From Roseomonas sp. (GTDB lineage: Bacteria; Pseudomonadota; Alphaproteobacteria; Acetobacterales; Acetobacteraceae), in contig JADCGA010000009.1 in the NCBI GenBank assembly GCA_020249265.1, positions 1 through 64,000 of the forward strand: 64,000 bases of DNA, written 5' to 3'. The notes under the pieces were generated by a model. That model was given only the letters and a program-made list of their open reading frames with translations, was not told the origin of the DNA and searched no databases. A program made the translations under genes and the position numbers. Below, in pieces: positions 27,406 to 36,033 of this stretch; the first letter of the stretch is position 1; each line of letters starts with the position of its first letter.

Positions 27406-27840
27406 TCACGCCTTCTTGTCGGTGGAGAGGTTCTTGACCTCCTCCATCGCTTCGGAAAAGCGCTTATGCAGGACTGAAAGCGCCTCGCCGCTCGATCTTT
27501 GGATCAGATCGGCCAGTTCCTGCATCTGCCCAACGGCGCGCTCATAAGTGGCCTTGGCCATTTCCGCACGCTTCGCGGCCTGTTCCTGAATATCGCCCGG
27601 GCTTGCCATACTGCGCATGGCATCCTGCATTTCGGCGACCGATTGTTGGACGATTTCCATATGTCGTTCCGCGACTGCGCGCGCACCTTCCAGCGCCACC
27701 TTATTGGCTGCCGTAATCGCTTCCAGGTTTTTCTGCTGCGCCTTGGCGAGTTCTGTCATATCCGGCATGGCGGGCAGGCGGAATTCCGCCATTATCTTCG
27801 TGATGTCGAGGTTGGGCTTGAAGCTGAAGGGGTCGGTCAT
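27406..27840 (-). CDS. phaP: phasin-family protein
   Basis: A 144-residue protein made almost wholly of amphipathic helix, with heptad-like Ala/Glu/Lys repeats (AVAERHMEIVQQSVAEMQDA) and a Phe-Lys-Pro start (SFKPNLDITKIMAEFRLPAM). This matches the phasin family that coats polyhydroxyalkanoate granules. No PHA synthase is in this window. The symbol is suggested by family only. Confidence 0.85.
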   Translation of the reverse strand: MTDPFSFKPNLDITKIMAEFRLPAMPDMTELAKAQQKNLEAITAANKVALEGARAVAERHMEIVQQSVAEMQDAMRSMASPGDIQEQAAKRAEMAKATYERAVGQMQELADLIQRSSGEALSVLHKRFSEAMEEVKNLSTDKKA

Positions 27841-27889
27841 GGGGGGCCTCCGGTGATGGAGCGCTATCTATAGCCCCTCGCGCCCCAGG

Positions 27890-28507
27890 TCACGAAGTTT
27901 CCGCTGATTCAGCAGAAGTTGGCGGCGGTGTTTCGCCCCGCAGCAGGCCGAGCGGGCGGGCGATCCGTTCCGCCCGATCCAGCGCCGAATCCAAGGCCGC
28001 CATGGTGGCGCCCATATCGGGGCTGTCATCACGCGCCCAAGCACGGATGGTGGCAAGCCATACGCCGGCAAGGCCAAGCGCCAGCAACCTAGCCTCACAG
28101 CTTTTTGCCTCGACCTCGGCGGCTTCCAGCATCCAGCGCATGGCAATGCCGATATGCGGCGCCAAAGCCAGCGCAAGGGCAGGGTCGCGGCGCATGTCTT
28201 CAAACAGGCGGAGAATGCCTTCACGGTGTGGCTGCATGGCATCCACCCGGCGCATCAGCACATCAAACACGCGGTCCCGCGCCGAACCGCCCTGGCCCGG
28301 AATGGTGCCGGCCAGCACGGCATGGTCCATGACCCGCCCATGCAGGAGCAGCAAATCAAGCCGCGTCGGAAAGCGCGCCCGTAGCGCGGCGGTATCGGTG
28401 CCCGCTTCAGCGGCCAGGCGGCGCATGGTCAGCCCAGGCCAGCCATGCGTGGCAATCACGCGCCAGAGCGCGGAGATCAGGGTTTCGTCAGTGGCGGTTT
28501 CGGTCAT
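27890..28507 (-). CDS. TetR-family transcriptional regulator
   Basis: A 205-residue regulator. The N-terminal helix-turn-helix reads TLISALWRVIATHGWPGLTMRRLAAEAGTD, then a helical C-terminal ligand domain of the type seen in TetR regulators of fatty-acid or small-molecule genes. It lies between the phasin and the radical SAM genes; targets unknown. A link to the phasin is possible but unproven. Confidence 0.8.
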   Translation of the reverse strand: MTETATDETLISALWRVIATHGWPGLTMRRLAAEAGTDTAALRARFPTRLDLLLLHGRVMDHAVLAGTIPGQGGSARDRVFDVLMRRVDAMQPHREGILRLFEDMRRDPALALALAPHIGIAMRWMLEAAEVEAKSCEARLLALGLAGVWLATIRAWARDDSPDMGATMAALDSALDRAERIARPLGLLRGETPPPTSAESAETS

Positions 28508-28530
28508 GATACGGATATGGCGCCCAAGGC

Positions 28531-29502
28531 CTATTTCACCAGGGTAGGTGCTGAGGCTTCAGTCGGTAGCACATGCTCCCGCCAAGCCCGGTCAAAGACA
28601 GCGGTGGCATGAGGTTCCTGCAGGAAGGCAGCGGTGCAGGTATCACAGGGCTTCCTTTTTTCCTGAGCTCCCACCAATTCGCGGCGCCAGCCGGCTGCCC
28701 TTTGGCTCGCGAAGGCCTGGAAGATACTGCCGTAATCCTTCAAATTGCCGATCAGATAATCTTCATGCTCTGGCCGGTCGCTGCGGATATGGCAGCAGGG
28801 CACGATATTGCCCGAAAAGCCGATGATGAAATGGGCGAAAGGAAAGAAGCAGGGTGCGGTGCGCTTCGCCGCTGGCGTGATGTCTGGCAGCAACCCGCCG
28901 CGATCTGTCCCATTGCGCATGAAATTGATGGCGCGGGTTTCAATTTCCAGGCGCGGATGCGGCATCTTGGCAATGATGTATTCATTGGACCGCACGGTCG
29001 CGATGCGCGCCGCTATCCCCGCGCGCACGGAAATCTCCAGCATCCGGTTGATGGCATAGATGTCCGAGTATTGGTCATCCTTGCGCATATGAATCGAGAT
29101 ATGCATGTAATTCAGGCCGGCTTCTGCCAGGGCTTCGATATAGTCCGGGTCAAGATAATCGCCATTCGTGTAGATCATCAGCCTGGCATTGGGCATTGCT
29201 TCACGCGCTTCCCGGATGCGATCCAGAATGGCGCGATCCGCCAATGGTTCATTGTAGCTGTTCATCACAAAATTATGCCGGAAGCCGATTTCGGCCAGGT
29301 TATCCAGCACCATCCGCCAGACGGGTTCTTCCATGCGCACATTATCGCCCAAGCGATCGCCGACCACATTGGGGCAATAGGAACAGCGGCGATTGCAATA
29401 GGAATGCGTTTCGACTTCTACGCGCCCAACCGCGCTGGCGAAATAGCGCTTCGCCACTTCGCGGTCTGCGATGGGGATGAAGGCAGCCCGGCCCAGTTGC
29501 AT
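28531..29502 (-). CDS. radical SAM protein with SPASM-like C-terminus
   Basis: A 323-residue iron-sulfur radical enzyme. The cluster motif CxxxCxxC is C36-C40-C43 (HSYCNRRCSYCPN). The C-terminus adds CFFPF, NIVPCCHIRSD and CDTC spacing, like a SPASM auxiliary cluster. Such enzymes modify peptides or small molecules. It starts 13 bases after the proC stop, so it is probably co-transcribed with proC. The ATG at 29502 is chosen; upstream in-frame ATG at 29586 lies inside proC. Substrate unknown. Confidence 0.85.
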   Translation of the reverse strand: MQLGRAAFIPIADREVAKRYFASAVGRVEVETHSYCNRRCSYCPNVVGDRLGDNVRMEEPVWRMVLDNLAEIGFRHNFVMNSYNEPLADRAILDRIREAREAMPNARLMIYTNGDYLDPDYIEALAEAGLNYMHISIHMRKDDQYSDIYAINRMLEISVRAGIAARIATVRSNEYIIAKMPHPRLEIETRAINFMRNGTDRGGLLPDITPAAKRTAPCFFPFAHFIIGFSGNIVPCCHIRSDRPEHEDYLIGNLKDYGSIFQAFASQRAAGWRRELVGAQEKRKPCDTCTAAFLQEPHATAVFDRAWREHVLPTEASAPTLVK

Positions 29503-29515
29503 CCGCTTGAATTCC

Positions 29516-30328
29516 CTATCCCGCCAATTCCCGCGCCCGATCCGTCGCCGCCTGAATGGCGCGCGCCATGGATTTGGGCCAGGCATCCGGTTCCATCAGC
29601 ACCGCCAAAGCGCGTTCCGTAGTGCCCTTGGGACTGGTAACGGCGCGGCGGAGGTCAGCGGCGTCCTGTTCACTTGCCCCCAGCAGCGCGCCTGACCCCG
29701 CGACCGTGGCCCGCGCCATGCGCCGCGCCAGATCGCGTGGCAGGCCCTGTTCCACGGCAGCGGCTTCCAATACCTCGGCCAGCAGAAACACATAGGCCGG
29801 GCCTCCGCCCGATACCGCCGTCACGGGATTGATGTGATCTTGCTGATCCACCCAAGCCACTTCGCCAATCGCCGCCAGCAGCGCATCGGCCAGCGCCTTT
29901 TGAGCACCCGTGACGCCCGGCCCAGCGAAGGCCGCCGTAAAGCCCTGGCGGATGGCGGCAGGCGTATTCGGCATGGCGCGCACCACCGCCGTGCCCGCGC
30001 CAAGCGCTGCCTGCATGGAAGCAATCGAACGCCCCGCCATGATGGAAAGGAACAAGGCCCCCTGCGCGGCAAACCGCGTATAGGCAGGCAAGCTGCTTGG
30101 CGCTTCCTGCGGTTTGATGGCGGCCACCACCGCCGCGGGGCGGAAATCGGCCGGGATGGCAGCGGCATCCGCCACCACGCGCACACGCCCGGCAAAGGCG
30201 GCCACTGCCTGCGCATGGGGTTCAACCACCACAGCGTCAGCAAGGCCCTGTTCCAGCCAGCCAGACAGCATGGCGCCGCCCATCTTGCCGCAGCCAATAA
30301 GAAGGATCGGGGGGAGTTTTTCGCTCAT
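29516..30328 (-). CDS. proC: pyrroline-5-carboxylate reductase
   Basis: A 270-residue NADPH-dependent reductase of the last step of proline synthesis. The Rossmann motif is LIGCGKMGGAMLSGWLEQGL, then VVRAMPNTPAAIRQGF and the conserved SGGGPAYVFLLAEVLEAAAV of the family. Length is normal. It precedes the radical SAM gene and follows the YbjN gene on the same strand. Confidence 0.95.
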   Translation of the reverse strand: MSEKLPPILLIGCGKMGGAMLSGWLEQGLADAVVVEPHAQAVAAFAGRVRVVADAAAIPADFRPAAVVAAIKPQEAPSSLPAYTRFAAQGALFLSIMAGRSIASMQAALGAGTAVVRAMPNTPAAIRQGFTAAFAGPGVTGAQKALADALLAAIGEVAWVDQQDHINPVTAVSGGGPAYVFLLAEVLEAAAVEQGLPRDLARRMARATVAGSGALLGASEQDAADLRRAVTSPKGTTERALAVLMEPDAWPKSMARAIQAATDRARELAG

Positions 30329-30352
30329 GCCCCCAGACTGCCTTTGAAATCA

Positions 30353-30376
30353 GGCGCGGGCAATGACCCCCGCGCC
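30353..30376. terminator. REP-like palindrome between YbjN and proC genes
   Basis: GGCGCGGG and CCCGCGCC form an 8-bp stem with loop CAATGACC. It lies just after the YbjN stop on the minus strand. Its right flank (CCCCCGCGCCAAGCG) matches that of the palindrome at 27376-27398. Confidence 0.6.
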
Positions 30377-30383
30377 AAGCGTG

Positions 30384-30887
30384 TCATGCCTCGCCAATGC
30401 AATCCAGCATTGCCGCGGCCAGCGCGTCATTCGGGCTTTTCCCTCCCCACAGCACAAATTGAAAAGCCGGGAAGAAGCGTTCGCATTCGGTCAGCGCGAT
30501 ATCCACCATATCTTCCAGGCTTTCCGCCGAGGCACCAGGCGCGCCCCGCAGCAGCACGGAATGGCGAAACACAGGCACGCCATCCTCAGCTTCAATGCCG
30601 AAATGCCCAATCCAAAGCCGGTCATTCGCCAGCGCCAGCAATTCATAAAGCTTGTCGCGCCGCGCTGCCGGCACCTTCAAATCAAAGGCGCAGGTAAATG
30701 CCATGGCGCTCATCTCAGAGGACCAGGAGAAATGCAGCCCGTAATCGCACCATTTCCCGGGCGCCTCGGCGGCCATTTCCTCATCGGAGCGGCGTTCAAA
30801 GACCCATTCATTGCCGGCGATAATCTGTTCCAGCACGTCCAATGGATTGATAACGCGATCAATTTCAGTATGCAGAGAGGCGGACAT
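30384..30887 (-). CDS. YbjN-domain protein
   Basis: A 167-residue protein of the YbjN/bacterial sensory transduction regulator family (SWSSEMSAMAFTCAFDLKVP; PAARRDKLYELLALANDRLW). Family members adopt a type III secretion chaperone-like fold. In alphaproteobacteria the gene often sits with UbiK, proC and lgt, as here. No signal peptide. Function is unclear. Confidence 0.82.
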   Translation of the reverse strand: MSASLHTEIDRVINPLDVLEQIIAGNEWVFERRSDEEMAAEAPGKWCDYGLHFSWSSEMSAMAFTCAFDLKVPAARRDKLYELLALANDRLWIGHFGIEAEDGVPVFRHSVLLRGAPGASAESLEDMVDIALTECERFFPAFQFVLWGGKSPNDALAAAMLDCIGEA

Positions 30888-31020
30888 CGGAAACTCCCCC
30901 TTTCCGATCAGCCGGCCTGCACCCCAACATCTGGTGTGCGAATCGGGCCGGCGACCACTAGCCGGAGATTACGCAGGTGCGGAATCCCGCCGCAAGGGCG
31001 AATAGGTTACAATCCTGTCT

Positions 31021-31371
31021 TCACGTAGTGGATGAGGATTTGCCGCCCGATTTCGGAACCGGCTTCGATTGTTTTGTCGCATTTTCCGAGTCGCCAAGTG
31101 TTTCCACTTGGCTTGAAAATGCTTTGGCTTCCAGCGCTTCCACCCGGGCAGCCAGGTCTTCCGCCTGTTCCCGGGCACGACGCGCGACATCCATGGCAGC
31201 GTCCAATTCTTCCCGCCGGACCAAATCCAGCCGGCGGATCATGGCTTCCGCCTGGGCCTTGGCGATGGCCTCAATCTCCGCACGGATGCCGGTCAGTACC
31301 GAAAACGCGCCGCCGGCCACGCCAGCCAGGTCGTCCATCATGCGGGCTCGCCCGCCACCCTGATCCTTCAT
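31021..31371 (-). CDS. ubiK: UbiK/BMFP-family accessory factor
   Basis: A 116-residue protein: a first segment MMDDLAGVAGGAFSVLTGIR, a long helix (EIEAIAKAQAEAMIRRLDLV), a coiled coil through AREQAEDLAARVEALEAKAF, and a Lys-rich tail. This pattern fits the membrane-fusogenic/ubiquinone-biosynthesis factor UbiK. An upstream ATG at 31443 would add 24 Arg/Gly-rich residues; I prefer Met at 31371. It is divergent from the epimerase gene. Confidence 0.8.
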   Translation of the reverse strand: MKDQGGGRARMMDDLAGVAGGAFSVLTGIRAEIEAIAKAQAEAMIRRLDLVRREELDAAMDVARRAREQAEDLAARVEALEAKAFSSQVETLGDSENATKQSKPVPKSGGKSSSTT

Positions 31372-31466
31372 CGCCTTGCCCTTTCGGCCCTTGCTTGCCG
31401 GTCCATCCACCCTCGGCCTATACGCTTGAGACCGTTCGCTCAAGGCCGAGGTTGCAGAGACCGCCC

Positions 31467-32450
31467 ATGCATATTGTCACTGGCGGGGCCGGTTTCATCG
31501 GCTCCAACCTTGTTGCCGCACTTTGCGCCCGAGGGGCGGAGGTGATGGTGGTCGACCGCCTGCGCCAAGGGGTGAAGTGGCGGAACCTGGCAAAGCACCC
31601 CATCGCCGGCGTGATCCCGCCCGAGGCGTTATGGGATTTCCTGGCCGCCGGCGCGCCGGTGGAAGCGGTATTCCATATGGGCGCCATCAGCGCCACCACG
31701 GAGTCCGATGGGGATCTGGTGGCGGCGGTGAATATCACCCTGTCACAGCGCTTGTGGGATTGGTGCGCCAAGCGCGGCGTGCCCTTCATCTATGCGTCTT
31801 CCGCCGCGACTTATGGCGATGGGGCGCTTGGGTTTGATGATGACGCATCCGAAGCGGCGCTTGCCAAATTGCGGCCTTTGAATCTGTATGGCTGGTCCAA
31901 GCTCGCCTTCGATCGGCGCGTGGCGCAGATGCTGACGCGCGGGCGGGCCAGGCCGCCGCAATGGGCGGGGCTACGCTTCTTCAATGTCTATGGCCCGAAT
32001 GAACATCATAAGGGCCGCATGGCGAGTGTGGTGCTGCATAAATTCCGCCAGATCATGGCGGGTGAGGCGGCCACCCTTTTCGCCTCGGACCGCGAAGGTG
32101 TCGCGGATGGGGAACAGATGCGCGATTTTGTGCATGTGGATGATTGTGTGGCCGCGATGCTGTGGCTGCATGACAATCCCAGCACCTCGGGCCTGTTCAA
32201 TATCGGCAGCGGCACGGCACGCAGTTTCCTTGACCTGACGCGGGCGATTTACGCGGCCTTGGATCGTGCGCCCGATATCCGTTTTCTGCCCATGCCGGAT
32301 GATCTGAAGGGCAATTACCAGTATTTCACCGAAGCCCGCATGGAACGCCTGCGCGCGGCTGGCTTTCGCAAGAACGCGACTACGCTGGAAGCCGGTGTCG
32401 CTTCCTATGTGCGTGATGTGCTGCTGCGCACCGAGGATCCCTTCGCCTGA
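31467..32450 (+). CDS. rfaD: ADP-heptose 6-epimerase (RfaD-like)
   Basis: A 327-residue extended SDR. The dinucleotide motif is MHIVTGGAGFIGSNL at the N-terminus; the catalytic Tyr-xxx-Lys is NLYGWSKLAF; the RfaD-type FFNVYGPNEHHKGRMASVV follows. It makes ADP-L-glycero-D-manno-heptose for the LPS inner core. The start at 31467 is set by the dinucleotide motif; the frame is open over 140 codons upstream without homology. It overlaps lgt by one base. Confidence 0.87.
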   Translation: MHIVTGGAGFIGSNLVAALCARGAEVMVVDRLRQGVKWRNLAKHPIAGVIPPEALWDFLAAGAPVEAVFHMGAISATTESDGDLVAAVNITLSQRLWDWCAKRGVPFIYASSAATYGDGALGFDDDASEAALAKLRPLNLYGWSKLAFDRRVAQMLTRGRARPPQWAGLRFFNVYGPNEHHKGRMASVVLHKFRQIMAGEAATLFASDREGVADGEQMRDFVHVDDCVAAMLWLHDNPSTSGLFNIGSGTARSFLDLTRAIYAALDRAPDIRFLPMPDDLKGNYQYFTEARMERLRAAGFRKNATTLEAGVASYVRDVLLRTEDPFA

Positions 32451-33247
32451 TGTTCTTCGCCCTGCCCTTTCCGATGATTGATCCCGTGCTGGTGCAAATC
32501 GGGCCCTTTGCCATTCGCTGGTATGCGCTGGCCTATATTACCGGGATTGTACTGGGCTGGCGGCTCGCGCGGCGCCTGGTGGTGCTGGGGCCAAAGGTAG
32601 CGACGCCCGAACAGGTGGATGATTTCGTCACCTGGGTCACGCTTGGCATTATTCTGGGCGGGCGGTTTGGCTATGTGATTTTCTATCGTCCTGACATTTT
32701 CTTGAGAGCGCCTTGGGAGATTCTATACCTATGGCAGGGCGGCATGTCCTTCCATGGCGGGGCGCTTGGTGTGATTGTCGCGCTGTATTTCTTCACGCGG
32801 CGCCAGGGGCTGGATTGGGTGGCGTTTTCCGATCGCGTGGTTTGCGTGGTGCCGATTGGGATTTTCCTGGGGCGGCTTGCGAATTTCATCAATGGCGAAT
32901 TATGGGGCCGGGTGGCTGATGTGCCCTGGGCCATGGTGTTTCCCGGCGCGGGGCCTGATCCGCGCCACCCGTCGCAGCTATATCAGGCGGGGCTTGAGGG
33001 GATGTGCCTTTTCATCCTGCTGATGGTGCTGGTTTACCGCCCTTCAGTGCGGGCGCGTGCCGGCGTGCTTTCGGGCGTGTTCCTGGCCGGCTATGGCGTT
33101 GCGCGCTTCATTGGCGAATTTTTCCGCCAGCCCGATGCGCATTTGGGGTTTCTGTTTGCGGGGGCGACCATGGGGCAATTGCTGTCGCTGCCGATGATGG
33201 CGGTGGGGGCTTGGTTGGTGGTGCGGGGGGTAAGGCGCGGGATTTAG
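32450..33247 (+). CDS. lgt: prolipoprotein diacylglyceryl transferase
   Basis: A 265-residue inner-membrane enzyme that transfers diacylglyceryl to the Cys of lipoproteins. The signature GRLANFINGELWGR (about residue 141) and the conserved FHGGALGVIVAL and FIGEFFRQPD are seen, with seven hydrophobic segments. It starts on the last base of the epimerase stop (TGATG). It can process lipoproteins such as the product of 1301-1666. Confidence 0.95.
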   Translation: MFFALPFPMIDPVLVQIGPFAIRWYALAYITGIVLGWRLARRLVVLGPKVATPEQVDDFVTWVTLGIILGGRFGYVIFYRPDIFLRAPWEILYLWQGGMSFHGGALGVIVALYFFTRRQGLDWVAFSDRVVCVVPIGIFLGRLANFINGELWGRVADVPWAMVFPGAGPDPRHPSQLYQAGLEGMCLFILLMVLVYRPSVRARAGVLSGVFLAGYGVARFIGEFFRQPDAHLGFLFAGATMGQLLSLPMMAVGAWLVVRGVRRGI

Positions 33248-33270
33248 ACAGGTATGAGAGACGGAGGCCT

Positions 33271-33306
33271 TTTGTCTATCAAAAACGGCAAAAATTGATA
33301 GACAAA
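33271..33306. promoter_or_regulatory. perfect 12-bp inverted repeat upstream of fic
   Basis: TTTGTCTATCAA (33271-33282) and TTGATAGACAAA (33295-33306) are exact inverted arms around a 12-base spacer. It ends 68 bases before the fic ATG and is AT-rich. The product of that gene carries a C-terminal winged-helix-like domain, so this may be its own operator. Confidence 0.7.
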
Positions 33307-33374
33307 CAACTTTGCCTACCTTAAGTGAGAGTCAAATACGCTTGTTTCTCATTTCAAGGAAATTCCAAGAGACA

Positions 33375-34520
33375 ATGACAGCCCCCCACCCATTAGCAGG
33401 CTTCGACCACAGCGGCGCAGTTCAATACCATTATGGGAAATTTCCGCCGCACATTCCCGACATGTCAAGGCTGCTGAAGCCGGTTTCACAAGCATCGGCG
33501 GCATTGGCGCGCTACGACCAAATGCTGAAAAGCATGCACAATAGTGATTTCTTCCTCGCCCCGCTGCGCTACCAGGAGGCTGTTGTTTCCTCTCGCATGG
33601 AAGGAACGGTCAGTACGCTTGATGAAGTCTTGAGAGTGGAAGCCGAGCAGGAGGAAGAAGACGATTTTGCCTCGCGCACTACCCGTAGCGAGGCAATTGA
33701 GGTTCTTCTCTACAGCCGCGCCATGAAGTGGGCGCAGGCCAGCATCCAGAATGGTCAGCCGATTTCGCCATGGCTGATAAGGTCTTCGCACAAGACGCTT
33801 TTAGGCTTTGGCAGGGGCGCCCAATTGTCACCGGGCGAATTCAAAACCGAACAGAACTACCTTGTTGATAAAATCCGGAAGAAAATTCTGTTTGTGCCGA
33901 TACGGCCGACAGCGCTGAACGATGGCCTGGAAATTCTCTTTGAATTCATCGAGAAAAACGACCTGGAAACATTGGTGAAGACGGCCGTAGTGCATCTTGA
34001 ATTTGAGGCGTTACATCCGTTCAAGGACGGCAACGGCCGCATTGGCAGGATGATCATTCCACTACTGCTCTGGAAAGCCGGCGCAATATCGCAGCCAAAT
34101 TTCTACATCAGTGCCTATTTCGAAAAACACAAGGATGAATACATTGATCGCATGAGAGCGGTTTCCGCTTCCGAAGCATGGTTGGAATGGATTACGTTCT
34201 TCCTTTCCGCGCTGGAGGCGCAGGCAAATCAAAATCTGCAGAAAGCCGAGGAAATAGAGAACCTTTATCAGGAGATGAAGCAAAATTTCATTGATCTATT
34301 GTCATCCAAATGGGCAATCAATGCCTTGGATTTTGTGTTCACGAGACCTGTCTTCAAAAACAGCCAATTCACGACAACGGCCCAGATCCCAGCGGCGAAT
34401 GCCCATAAGATAACCCGAAAATTGGCGGAAGCGGGCATATTGCGGACACTGCATCCGGCAGCAGGTCGACGCCCCGCAGTATTTGCCTTTGAACCACTGC
34501 TTGCACTGGTACGTTCCTGA
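33375..34520 (+). CDS. Fic-family AMP transferase
   Basis: A 381-residue Fic protein that is expected to AMPylate (or otherwise modify) a hydroxyl side chain. It has a Fic_N-type N-terminal domain, the inhibitory-helix motif SSRMEGT (residues 72-78, S/TxxxE-G/N) and the catalytic HPFKDGNGRIGR (His204). The intact inhibitory Glu76 indicates a class II, self-restrained enzyme. The C-terminal 70 residues are a winged-helix-like domain (ITRKLAEAGILRTLHPAAGR). GC content is below that of the flanking genes. ATG 33375 is chosen; TTG 33312 is an alternative. It lies beside tRNA-Thr. Confidence 0.92.
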   Translation: MTAPHPLAGFDHSGAVQYHYGKFPPHIPDMSRLLKPVSQASAALARYDQMLKSMHNSDFFLAPLRYQEAVVSSRMEGTVSTLDEVLRVEAEQEEEDDFASRTTRSEAIEVLLYSRAMKWAQASIQNGQPISPWLIRSSHKTLLGFGRGAQLSPGEFKTEQNYLVDKIRKKILFVPIRPTALNDGLEILFEFIEKNDLETLVKTAVVHLEFEALHPFKDGNGRIGRMIIPLLLWKAGAISQPNFYISAYFEKHKDEYIDRMRAVSASEAWLEWITFFLSALEAQANQNLQKAEEIENLYQEMKQNFIDLLSSKWAINALDFVFTRPVFKNSQFTTTAQIPAANAHKITRKLAEAGILRTLHPAAGRRPAVFAFEPLLALVRS

Positions 34521-34724
34521 CCGGCCCGTACTGTCAGAAGCTTTGCCCATCGCGCTACTTCACGCGGCAGGCAGCCCCTTTTAATGATCCTTTGGCGCCA
34601 AGTCAGCCTTCGCACGGCGTTTGGTGTGTCAGAAACGTGCCGCAGTTCCACACCTGTTCACGCGCTTTGATGCTTTTCTGTTCCACTTCGCGGCGGCGAT
34701 ACCAGCGCTAAGCCATTGAAATCA

Positions 34725-34799
<75 letters not shown>

Positions 34800-34892
34800 C
34801 AAGGCCCTAGCGGACGCGCATCCTCTAGCCCCAGCCTGGGGCGTCCCGCAACCCCTTGATGCAGGCAGAATGCGCTGCCAATTCATGCCCGC

Positions 34893-35057
34893 ATGGAAAA
34901 GCACGGCAAAACCCCGCCCAAGCCCGCATCGTCCCGCGAAAAACGGCTGGCCGCGGCGCTTCGGGAGAATCTGCGCCGGCGCAAGGCCAAGGCGCGGGCG
35001 CTTGATGCAGCGGCAGCGCCCCCCAAGCCAGACAGCCCAGAAAAACCCAGGGAATAA
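34893..35057 (+). CDS. small basic protein upstream of accD
   Basis: A 54-residue Lys/Arg/Ala/Pro-rich protein, MEKHGKTPPKPASSREKRLA then a helix ALRENLRRRKAKARALDAAA and a proline-rich tail. I recall similar small genes with the core ALRENLRRRKAQ in alphaproteobacterial genomes near accD, murA or trpA, without known function. No Shine-Dalgarno stands out. It could bind nucleic acid because of its charge, which is guesswork. Confidence 0.55.
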   Translation: MEKHGKTPPKPASSREKRLAAALRENLRRRKAKARALDAAAAPPKPDSPEKPRE

Positions 35058-35134
35058 AGCCGGGTTTCCCCCGGCGGGGCAAGTGCGCTATTTCCCACCC
35101 CCAAGGGGCTCCGGCCCAAGCTTAAGGATGTGCC

Positions 35135-36028
35135 ATGAACTGGATCAGCGATTGGGCCCTGCCGAAGATCCAGGGCCTCTTCAAGCGGGAAGCGCCGGAA
35201 AACCTCTGGCATAATTGCCCTGCCTGCCAGCAGATGATTTTTCATCGAGACCTGGAAAAGGCCCTGCGCGTTTGCTCCCATTGCGGCCACCATATGCGCC
35301 TGGGTGCCGTGCAGCGGCTGGAAGCCACCTTGGACCCTGGCTTTTCGCGCATTGAATTGCCCAAGGCACCGGCTGATCCGCTGCGCTTTCGTGACCAGCG
35401 CCGCTATGCGGACCGGCTGCGCGAAAGCCAAACCAAGACAAGCATGGATGATGCAGTGGCCGTGGCGCATGGCACCATCAATGGGCGCCGCGCGGTTGTC
35501 GCCGCCTTCGAATTCGCCTTCATGGGTGGGTCCATGGGCGCTGGCGTGGGTGAGGCGATTGTCACCGCCGCCAAGCTTGCCGTGCTACAAAATGCGCCGT
35601 TGATCGTCTTTACCGCCTCGGGCGGGGCGCGCATGCAGGAAGGCGCGGTCAGCCTGATGCAAATGCCGCGCACGGTGATTGCAACGCGCATGGTGAAGGA
35701 AGCCGGCCTGCCCTTCATTACCGTGTTGTGCGACCCAACCACGGGCGGTGTCACGGCCAGCTTTGCCATGCTGGGCGATATCCAAATCGCTGAACCTGGC
35801 GCCCTGATCGGCTTCGCCGGCGCGCGCGTGATTGAACAGACCGTGCGCGAGAAATTGCCGGAAGGTTTTCAGCGCGCCGAATACCTGCTGGAACACGGCA
35901 TTCTGGATATGGTCGTGAAGCGTGGCGAAATGCGCGAAACCTTGGCGCGCGTCATTTCCCTACTGCGAGAGCCCTTGCTTGAACGCAGTGACGAAGAAGC
36001 CGAAGCCGCCACCGCACCCGCCGAATAA
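35135..36028 (+). CDS. accD: acetyl-CoA carboxylase beta subunit
   Basis: A 297-residue carboxyltransferase beta subunit. The zinc ribbon is CPACQQMIFHR with CSHCGHHMR (Cys about residues 27, 30, 46 and 49). The crotonase-fold core has GGSMGAGVGEAIVTAA, SGGARMQEGAVSLMQ and FITVLCDPTTGGVTASFAM. With AccA it makes malonyl-CoA for fatty-acid synthesis. folC follows after five bases, an order common in alphaproteobacteria. Confidence 0.96.
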   Translation: MNWISDWALPKIQGLFKREAPENLWHNCPACQQMIFHRDLEKALRVCSHCGHHMRLGAVQRLEATLDPGFSRIELPKAPADPLRFRDQRRYADRLRESQTKTSMDDAVAVAHGTINGRRAVVAAFEFAFMGGSMGAGVGEAIVTAAKLAVLQNAPLIVFTASGGARMQEGAVSLMQMPRTVIATRMVKEAGLPFITVLCDPTTGGVTASFAMLGDIQIAEPGALIGFAGARVIEQTVREKLPEGFQRAEYLLEHGILDMVVKRGEMRETLARVISLLREPLLERSDEEAEAATAPAE

Positions 36029-36033
36029 ATCCC

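Noticed and set aside
28573-29622. Plus-strand open frame across the radical SAM gene
   Set aside because: The minus strand encodes a clear CxxxCxxC enzyme; the plus-strand translation has no family features.
34521-34724. Possible transposase remnant between fic and tRNA-Thr
   Set aside because: Translations in all frames gave no recognisable transposase segment longer than a few residues.
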